Of a DNA stretch of 12,500 nucleotides, positions 1-5,813 are shown piece after piece (the stretch's first letter is position 1; every line of letters starts with the position of its first letter). Made by a program: the position numbers and the translations under genes. This stretch comes from Cristatella mucedo (taxonomy: Eukaryota; Bryozoa; Phylactolaemata; Cristatellidae), in NCBI GenBank assembly GCA_009760855.2, contig WPIO01000040.1, positions 2,565,001-2,577,500 of the forward strand, given 5' to 3'. Under the pieces are notes generated by a model. That model was not told the origin of the DNA and did no database searches. It saw only the letters and a program-made list of their open reading frames with translations.

Positions 1-239
1 AATGCATGATTCACACGCTAGTAGGCATATGAAGTCGAGAAATTTTTATTAACTGTAGTACAGGTACAAGGTAGCTATCGCAGCCTTGATTTAGGTGACT
101 TTTTCTGGCCTTGAACGCGGCAAAGCAAAGGTCGCATTGCATTTTGAAAGTCAATATCATTCAGTCTTTCATTCTCTTAACCAATGCTTATATTTATTAT
201 TATTATTATTTTTCATTATTTATTATTATTACTTATTTA
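1..239. other. AT-rich non-coding sequence
   Basis: Beyond the hAT fragment's stop lies AT-rich sequence with ATT/TTA trinucleotide runs around 195-240. I see no coding potential, and no inverted terminus that would mark the end of the transposon. Confidence 0.5.
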
Positions 240-804
240 TCACGCCTTGCTTAACAAGGCCAAATTGGAGAGCCAATCTTATCCAAACGATGCTCTCAAA
301 TAAAACAGGGTTGTCTTCAGCTTCAGCTCAAGGAACGTTCACAGGTGGCAACTGATACAGCTCAGTTGAGGAGAACTTGCAAGGCAACTCACAAATTAGG
401 AAGCACATCTTCTCCATAACTGACAATGCAAGACATGAGCTCCAGTGACGCCTTTTGGTGCCGAGTCGGTGACGTCTGGAAAGAAGCATTTTATGGTCAC
501 ATATTTCGTTGTACAGCTCTGTTCCATCAACATCTGAACAGCATAAGCCCCCAAGATCTAGACATTGCTGGCGGAGTTTGGTCTTGTCAAGTGTCTTCAA
601 AAGCTTCTGAAATTCCAGCAAGAAACCAAATTTCGCATCAAGATGCAGAGCAAACCTGGTTGTAATTTCTTGCCGGATATTATATCTATGTATCTTCATG
701 ATTCTTGAAATCGCCTCCTCTGCCGTGAGACAAACATCTTGAGAGAGTTCTCCAGCCGTCTGCCTTCTTCGGCGTATCCTTTCTTCAACTGCTTCAACTC
801 CAAC
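240..804 (-). pseudogene. Decayed C-terminal fragment of a hAT-superfamily transposase
   Basis: The minus strand is open from about 804 to 328 and reads like the C-terminal third of a ZMYM1/TTF-type hAT transposase. It has a TRFALHLDAKFGFLLEF segment, then DVDGTELYNEICDHKMLL, which resembles the acidic-helix region before the hAT dimerisation domain. The conserved end is broken up. LPPV is in one frame, CERSLS in a second, and LKLKTTLFYLRASFG, a stop, then LSNLALLSKA in a third, ending at a TGA at 240-242. Known hAT C-termini have the order LPVT..CERSFSKLKLIK..LRS....RL..LALL, so this is a recognisable fossil with two frameshifts within about 20 bp and one in-frame stop. The N-terminal zinc finger and catalytic core are absent: at about 830 the sequence changes abruptly to CpG-rich DNA. 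No terminal inverted repeats were found. The family call is from motif recall, not a search. Confidence 0.7.
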
Positions 805-1712
805 TCACAATTCACATCTCCTTTGGGCATCTAGTAGTGACTCGGGAACGCCCGGCGTCGCAGCCCTTCGCGGCCGCAAGCTGTGGCACAAAACGACGCC
901 AAGGCGGCGGCGCAAGCGCGGCGCCGCCGCTGCAGCTCCTCCGCCGCGGCGCCGCGGCGGCGGAGCGGCGCGTCGGCCGCACGCGAGCGGGTGCCTTGAC
1001 CTTCCTCGGACTGGCCTTCCTGCCTTTCCACTTGCTGAGGTGCGCGAATGACCCACAGCGGCGCCATTCGTGGCCGCCGCGCCTGCCCTGCCCTGCCCCC
1101 CACCCAACTACCAACCCACCCACCACCGCTTGGATACCGTCGCATCGCATCGCGCCTGGCGGCGGCTCGCTAAAGGCAGGAGCCATTTCTCGCGCTCCCC
1201 GAGTTGCGAGCGCGAGAAATGGCTGCCTCTAGCGGCGCCGAGCGCGGACTGCACAGATCAAAGAATCTGAGCAGGACGCCGACAAGAGCCCGCCGGGCCT
1301 CGCCGGGCGGGCGACGAGCTCGGGCGAGCGCGCCGGCAGAGCTGGCAGAGGGGGCGGGGTCGGGCGGACGCGTGCGCGGAGCCGTCGTTGAGCGGTCGAG
1401 CGGCCGAGCGCCGCGGCAGCCAAGCGCCGCGGCAGCCGACGGCGCGGAAGCCAGCTGACGGCAGCGGCGCGCGCGCCTGCGACCGCGACGCTGCGCCTGG
1501 GCGACTCACCCAGCGAGTCGGCGGATGAAGAGTTTCGCTGGAAGCGTCCGCCCGTAGCACTAGCCGCTTTGCGGTGGTGCTGCGGCGGCGGCGGCGGCTG
1601 ACGGCGGCGAGGTCTCGTCGCCGCGTCGGATTTTCCCCGTCTGACGAGGCGCCGGGTCTTCCGGTTGCGCGTGCGTCGCAGACTGAGCGCGGGGCCGCAG
1701 GCTGCAGCGAGA

Positions 1713-1744
1713 GCATGCACGCACACGCGCGCGCGCGCGCGCGC
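1713..1744. repeat. Alternating purine-pyrimidine GC/CA tract
   Basis: These 32 bases alternate purine and pyrimidine without a break. The tract starts as GCATGCACGCACAC and then becomes a pure CG dinucleotide run. Such tracts are the classical substrate for left-handed Z-DNA. It lies in the CpG-rich region. Confidence 0.8.
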
Positions 1745-2472
1745 TCGTCCGCTCGCAATAAATGCGACGCTCGCCCTCGCCTAAATGCGCGCGAGCTCTA
1801 ATGGGCGAGCGCGCGCCGCCACAAAGGCGACGCCGAGTACGAATTGTGTGGCTCACAATGACCCGGCGGAGCTCTCGCTCGACCGGACGGCGCTTACGTC
1901 GAGAGGACAGTCGGCGCGCCGCCGCCGCCGCCGCCGCCCTGGCGACCGCTCTCTCCAGCTGCTGTAGCGTGGCCGCTCGCACAGGCCGTCGCTACGCGGC
2001 TTCCGTTCGCTGCGCCGGCGTGCTGCCGCCGCTAGCGGGCTGGCCACCGCCGGCACGACGGCGGGGCAATCGCTACGCACCGCAGTCACGCACCGTTTGC
2101 TGGTCCGACCATTTGCCGCTCCAGCGCCGCGCGAGCGGCATGCGCTTGGCTCATGCGCCGCTCGCGCGGCACGCTGGCGCCGGAAATCGGAACGCCGCAG
2201 AGCGGCAGCGCACCGCGCACTCGGCGCGGACTCGGCGATGACGCGGCTGCGGCCTGCGGATTGCTCGAGAGCGCGGCGAGCGCACGTCGGCCACCGTCAC
2301 GAAGCTTTGTGTGCGTTAGTGCCACAGGCATTATCTGACCATTTAACGCTGCGATGGGTTCTTAAGAGCCTGTTTATTGTCGAACGGCAACGACAACACG
2401 CTGCCGCGTAGCTGCGAACAGCCTCGCCGCCAGCTGCAGCCGCCGCCTCGAGTGAGTGAGTGATCCGCCTCG

Positions 2473-2572
2473 AGTGGGCAATACTGATGTCGTAAAATCT
2501 ACCAGAGCCATCGCCGAGCTAAATGGCAAAAGTGAATGCACCCACTTAGCGGCGATGTTCGCTTCAGTAATG
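2473..2572. repeat. 100-bp dispersed direct repeat, copy 1
   Basis: It is identical at 99 of 100 positions, ungapped, to 4414-4513. The only difference is C at 2527 against T at 4468. The surrounding sequences are unrelated. Read on the minus strand, both copies have a stop-free frame of 33 codons containing NIAAKWVHSLLPF, and the one difference is synonymous in that frame (TTG/TTA Leu). Whether this is a SINE, a fragment of a larger mobile element or an exon fragment cannot be decided here. Copy 1 ends exactly where the 2573-2636 hairpin begins. Confidence 0.9.
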
Positions 2573-2636
2573 GCCGCCGCCGTCTGTCCAAGAGAGATTC
2601 GCCGCTGCGGACACCTCTTGGACAGACGGCGGTGGC
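2573..2636. repeat. Long hairpin (22-bp stem, 20-nt loop)
   Basis: The arms 2573-2594 and 2615-2636 pair over 22 positions. Eighteen inner pairs (2577-2594 with 2615-2632) are perfect, then comes one G-T wobble and three more Watson-Crick pairs. The arm core is CCGTCTGTCCAAGAG. It directly abuts copy 1 of the 100-bp repeat. No oligo-T tract follows, and this is eukaryotic DNA, so it is not a bacterial terminator. Confidence 0.85.
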
Positions 2637-2667
2637 GCCGGCAACGCCCGGAGCAATTCCTCGACGC

Positions 2668-2675
2668 TGACGTCA
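2668..2675. promoter_or_regulatory. Perfect CRE octamer (TGACGTCA)
   Basis: TGACGTCA is the palindromic CREB/ATF binding consensus, here in CpG-rich sequence 32 bp after the 2573-2636 hairpin. In mammals, CREs in CpG-rich DNA are often functional promoter elements. No adjacent gene start is identified here, so function is only a possibility. Confidence 0.35.
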
Positions 2676-3397
2676 CGCAGCGACGACGAGCACGCGCGGA
2701 AGCCGCCGCAAAGCCGACGTAAAGGTGCAAGGTCCCGGAGTCTCGCGACCGCGACGCGCGAGCTCCGACGCGTTGGTCCGACCGACCGCGTCGGCGGCGG
2801 CGTCGCCGCCGCGGACGGCGACGCGAGGCTCTCCGCGATGCCGACGACGACGACGACGGTCGCGGCGTGTGGCAAGCTATAGGTCTCTCTTTCCTTATGC
2901 GAAGACTCTAACCCAGCCGGCGCCGCTGTGGAAGCGCTCGCAGAGAGAAGCCGTCCGTTCCGCTATTGGCGTCGGACGCTAGCGCTCGGCTCGGGCCAGC
3001 CGCGGATGGCAGGAGGCGCGTGCCTTAGTCACGCGCCGCGGCGCGCTCGCAGTATCGATTGCGTCCGCTCCGGCCTCCGCCGGGCGAGACGGACGCGCGA
3101 CCGGCAGGACAAGATGAGAGCGAGGTCCGTGGCCGCCGCCGCAGCTCGGAAACCTTGCGGAAGCGTGGAGCCGAGCGGATATCGCGCCGAGCCTCGACCA
3201 GGCACGAGCCCCAGCGAGGCACGAGCTGTCCGCGCGCGCGCGCGAGAACTCTGAAACGCAGCGCGCGCGCGCCCCGCGCCCCCGCATTAGCCGCGTCCCG
3301 GTAACCGTTAGATACCGTAGCGTAGGGCGCTCGGAGCGGCCGAGAGACGAAGGGACGAGACTTTCTCGCTGAACGCGTACCTTCGCTGAAGGGCAGC

Positions 3398-3435
3398 CGT
3401 CGCGGCGCAGACGCTTTGGCGTCTGCGCCGCGACG
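3398..3435. repeat. Perfect 17-bp hairpin with TTTG loop
   Basis: The arms 3398-3414 and 3419-3435 are perfect reverse complements (CGTCGCGGCGCAGACGC and its complement), separated by the four-base loop TTTG. The stem is very GC-rich and would be very stable as RNA or extruded DNA. It lies 33 bp from the 85-bp inverted-repeat arm at 3468-3552. Confidence 0.9.
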
Positions 3436-3467
3436 TCGAAAAGCGACGGAAGCTGCGCCGTCTGTCG

Positions 3468-3552
3468 CTCCACAAAGTCACAAAGACCACGTGGATGTTA
3501 CGCAGGAGAGTTTTATGTAGCGCACTCACAGCCTGAGCGGCTTTCGGTACGC
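3468..3552 (-). repeat. 85-bp inverted repeat, left arm
   Basis: The reverse complement of this stretch aligns without gaps to 8117-8201, with 79 of 85 positions identical. All six differences are transitions. The match includes GCGTACCGAAAGCCGCT at one end and GACTTTGTGGAG at the other. The arms are about 4.6 kb apart in opposite orientation. The right arm is inside a protocadherin intron and this one is downstream of that gene. A dispersed mobile repeat inserted twice is the simplest reading. Confidence 0.9.
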
Positions 3553-3719
3553 ATTCGGTAGCCTACAGACTTCGTCTCACGCAACAAAGAGAAAGTGGGA
3601 AGCATGGCAGAGTCAGGAGAGCTGTTGAGGCAGTGAGTAGCATGGAAGTAGCAGCTCGGGACCGCTGAAAAGGATGAGCCATAGTCGGCAGTAGGAGAGT
3701 AGTTGTCGTTGCGTAAGAA

Positions 3720-3990
3720 TTGTGGAAGCGAGTTCTACAGTCTAGGACCTGCAGAGCTAAAGCTTCTGTCGCCAACGGTCTTTGAGCGGAAGAATGGAAC
3801 AGCTAATTTATTGTCCATACAGGACCTGGGGGCACGAGGAGGCTGAAACTGGTGAAGCAGGTCAGCTATTTAGGGAGGAGCCATGCCGTGGCGGGCCTTG
3901 TGGATCAGCATAAGAACTTTGCTCTGAATCCGTCGGTCAACCGGCATCCATCTTAGTTCTTTTAGCAAAGGAAACGCGTGCTCAAACATC
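3720..3990 (-). pseudogene. Decayed C-terminal end of a CR1/L2-like LINE reverse transcriptase
   Basis: The minus strand reads HAFPLLKELRWMPVDRRI, then a KARHGMAPP segment, a stop, IADLL, then LAVPFFRSKTVGDRSFSSAGPRL, a stop, and NSLP. This order (LL..L.WLPV..RI, then HKALHGLAPPYL, then R.KT.GDRSFS.AGPRLWNSLP) is the well-known end of the ORF2 protein in CR1, L2, Rex1 and related non-LTR retrotransposons. Stops stand where Tyr and Trp are conserved (TAC to TAA, TGG to TAG), so this copy is dead. Upstream reverse transcriptase motifs (such as the YADD box) and the endonuclease are missing, which fits a 5'-truncated insertion. The outer limits of the element are uncertain and could extend to about 3560 and 4100. 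Confidence 0.75.
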
Positions 3991-4107
3991 TGTAACTTGA
4001 AGACTTGAAGCCTTGCAGCCATTATAGTACAAAAGCCACCTGTGATCAGCGGGAAGAGATCCAGAGTATAAGATATAAATGCGAATGATGAAATGCTCAA
4101 ACTTCAA

Positions 4108-4115
4108 TGACGTCA
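4108..4115. promoter_or_regulatory. CRE-like octamer in AT-rich context
   Basis: A second perfect TGACGTCA, near the upstream edge of the LINE fragment. No gene start is seen nearby, so it may be chance or a remnant of the element's sequence. Confidence 0.15.
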
Positions 4116-4308
4116 TAAAATCTCACGTTCACAGTTGAAAATATGAATAGTGAGTTTTTATATTCTTGTGGCGAGTTTTCTTGATTTTTTCCCGATCGAA
4201 GGGCAGTGAAAATGCTGTATATAAGCTTTATCACTAGAACAAGAGAGGAACTGTTGGAGGGAATGAATGGTGGTAAAAGGAGTGGATGTGGCGAAATAAA
4301 GAGAAGAA

Positions 4309-4391
4309 CAGAGAGAGAGAGAGAGAGAGGGAGGGAGAGAGAGGGAGGGAGAGAGGAGAGAGGAGAGAAAGAGAGAGAGAGAGAGAGAGGA
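4309..4391. repeat. GA/GGGA microsatellite
   Basis: An impure purine tract made of GA dinucleotides and GGGA units. The open frames over it (Arg-Glu repeats on plus, Ser-Leu repeats on minus) are repeat artefacts. Confidence 0.95.
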
Positions 4392-4413
4392 GATGAGTTC
4401 CTTGCACAAGGAC

Positions 4414-4513
4414 AGTGGGCAATACTGATGTCGTAAAATCTACCAGAGCCATCGCCGAGCTAAATGGTAAAAGTGAATGCACCCACTTAGCGGCGATGTT
4501 CGCTTCAGTAATG
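4414..4513. repeat. 100-bp dispersed direct repeat, copy 2
   Basis: Partner of 2473-2572 in the same orientation, with one substitution. It follows the GA microsatellite by about 22 bp. The flanks share nothing with copy 1 beyond the repeat edges, so the unit boundaries are sharp on both sides. No target-site duplication is evident. Confidence 0.9.
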
Positions 4514-4632
4514 CGTAAATAACAGAGGGCCAAGATAGATGAGGAGAGCATAGTTCGCCAAAAAGCAACCAAGCACGTGTGCGAAAAACAACTACGACCA
4601 ACAATACTGAAAGAGAGCGCTTCGCTCGACGA

Positions 4633-4646
4633 GCGCCATCTAGCGG
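4633..4646 (-). promoter_or_regulatory. CTCF-like insulator motif
   Basis: On the minus strand the sequence is CCGCTAGATGGCGC. It matches the core of the animal CTCF consensus (CCA-S-Y-AG-R-K-GGC) at all but one position, and the TAGATGGCGC part resembles the arthropod CTCF motif. A single match can arise by chance, and it lies in repeat-rich DNA downstream of the gene. Occupancy is unknown. Confidence 0.3.
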
Positions 4647-4738
4647 CTAAAGGAGCTGCCAAAGGCGTCGGATGGCCAGAGGCTCTGCGGTCAGCAGCGG
4701 CGACTCGTCGCTGAGCGAAATTTCGTGTCCTCTTTCTT

Positions 4739-4744
4739 TTTATT
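4739..4744 (-). promoter_or_regulatory. Possible polyadenylation signal (AATAAA) for the minus-strand gene
   Basis: TTTATT on the plus strand gives AATAAA on the minus strand, about 630 bp beyond the predicted stop at 5376. It is the nearest canonical hexamer I found downstream of the stop. A six-base motif alone is weak evidence. Confidence 0.25.
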
Positions 4745-5375
4745 TAGCGAGTCAACGAGCGTTCGCTGCCCAGCGCGTGTCCCAGCGCGCGCGCAACGCG
4801 GGAACGTCGGGATTTTCCGCGCCACCGCGGTTTCCTGCTTACGCACATTGCCTATTATTATCATTACATTACGCCTGCATATTGCCCTTGCATATTGCCT
4901 GTGATTTCGCGACCGTCTCGTCCGGTCACCGCACGATCTTCCGACGTCATCTTCCGACCGTCTTCAGACGCCGACAACGTCGTTAAACATGGGCTGCCGC
5001 AGGTCCCGAACGATATGGACCCGCATATCCCGAACTCGGGAAAACCTCGGGAAAACCAGCAGCTGTCGACGACGCTCGCGCCCGTCGCGCGGCGGTCGCG
5101 CGGCGGTCGCGCAGTCGGCGTGCCGACCGACCGCGAACGAACGCGAACGGTCGACTGACGCGTGCTTACAATGACTAGAAAAAACTTTAAAAAAAAAGAG
5201 GCCCTGGCACGGACAGAGACGCCCGCACGTTCGAGGAGTTCGCGCCTTCGAGAGCGTCCGCGCCCGACGTCTTCGACGTCCTCCGACGATCGAGGCGAAG
5301 CGGTCGCGCTCGCCGTCGCGCGCCCGCACTCGAGAGCGGTCGCGATCTTGTCCGAAAAGTTCAAGGTCGGCAGGG

Positions 5376-5813
5376 TCACCGACTCGCGCTGTGTGGCGCT
5401 TCGGTAAGCGACGCCGCCGCCGCTCGTCCGCTCGCGTCTGCGGGCGGCGTCGGCGGCCGCAGTGCCGCACTGTCTCCACTCAACCCGGCGGCGGCGGCGT
5501 CAAAGCGGTTGACCGCCGTGCAGCGGCTCTCGGCGGCGCTGCGACCTCCTCGAGCTCCCGGCTCCGAAGCGGAAGTCGCGCGGTGAACGCCGGGCAGCGA
5601 GTCGCATTTTTTCGCATGCTGCTTCGGCTGCGGCGATCGCTCGTTGTTGTTTTTTGGCGCCACGTTCCTCCGCCCGGGCGCCGCCGAGGAGGAGCCGCCG
5701 TCTAAGGGTTCGTTCCGACGACCGGTGCGGTCCGGCGCGGCGGCGGCGGCGTCGAATCGCTCGAGCCGGAAAGCGTTCGTCGTTCCGTCGGGCATGAAAG
5801 TCGTCAAGAATTT
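5376..5813 (-). CDS. Protocadherin exon 8: probable terminal cytoplasmic exon with stop
   Basis: The acceptor GGTCGTTGCAG precedes a phase-0 frame starting KFLTTFMPDGTTNAFRLERF, matching the phase left by exon 7. The frame continues through an Ala/Ser/Pro/Arg-rich, probably disordered tail of 145 residues to a TGA at 5376-5378. The first 20 residues look like real protein. The rest could be low-complexity tail or read-through of GC-rich DNA, because a second minus-strand frame is also open here. A possible donor (CG|GTGACC) overlaps the stop, so a longer spliced isoform cannot be excluded. Confidence 0.55.
   Translation of the reverse strand, partial: KFLTTFMPDGTTNAFRLERFDAAAAAPDRTGRRNEPLDGGSSSAAPGRRNVAPKNNNERSPQPKQHAKKCDSLPGVHRATSASEPGARGGRSAAESRCTAVNRFDAAAAGLSGDSAALRPPTPPADASGRAAAASLTEAPHSASR

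Larger units (their letters stand above)
830..3470. other. CpG-rich, GC-rich non-coding region (CpG-island-like)
   Basis: CpG dinucleotides are very frequent throughout and GCC/GGC trinucleotide tracts are common. Several open frames exceed 100 codons on both strands, but all are overlapping Arg/Ala/Pro-rich translations without domain motifs or a sensible splice structure, as expected when stop codons are rare in GC-rich DNA. The region contains an alternating GC tract (1713-1744), a dispersed-repeat copy (2473-2572), two strong hairpins (2573-2636 and 3398-3435) and a CRE octamer (2668-2675). It could be a promoter or CpG island of an unseen gene, or a GC-rich repeat cluster. No TATA box or transcription start can be assigned. 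Confidence 0.55.
4520..5375. other. Gene-free stretch; 3' flank of the protocadherin-like gene
   Basis: No coding sequence supported. It holds a CTCF-like site (4633-4646), a possible polyadenylation signal (4739-4744), a duplicated GCATATTGCC near 4875-4900, an 11-bp tandem repeat of TCGGGAAAACC (about 5037-5058) and an 11-bp tandem repeat of GTCGCGCGGCG (5084-5112). The part just below 5376 would be the 3' untranslated region if the last exon is right. Confidence 0.45.

Noticed and set aside
426-665. Plus-strand open frame of 79 codons
   Set aside because: It is antisense to the better-supported hAT transposase frame and has no recognisable features.
2573-2636. Hairpin as a rho-independent terminator or CRISPR-type repeat
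   Set aside because: The locus is eukaryotic, no T tract follows, and there is no regular spaced repeat array anywhere in the window.
805-3473. Many open frames of 100-166 codons on both strands
   Set aside because: They overlap one another in several frames, are Arg/Ala/Pro-rich and show no domain or splice logic. They reflect scarcity of stop codons in CpG-rich DNA.
4158-4436. Open frames rich in Ser-Leu or Arg-Glu repeats
   Set aside because: Direct translations of the GA microsatellite.
4864-5479. Long minus-strand frames just downstream of the predicted stop (possible further protocadherin exons)
   Set aside because: They overlap exon 8 in other frames and show no protein-like segment. 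A pyrimidine tract near 5205 gives a possible acceptor, but nothing convincing follows it.
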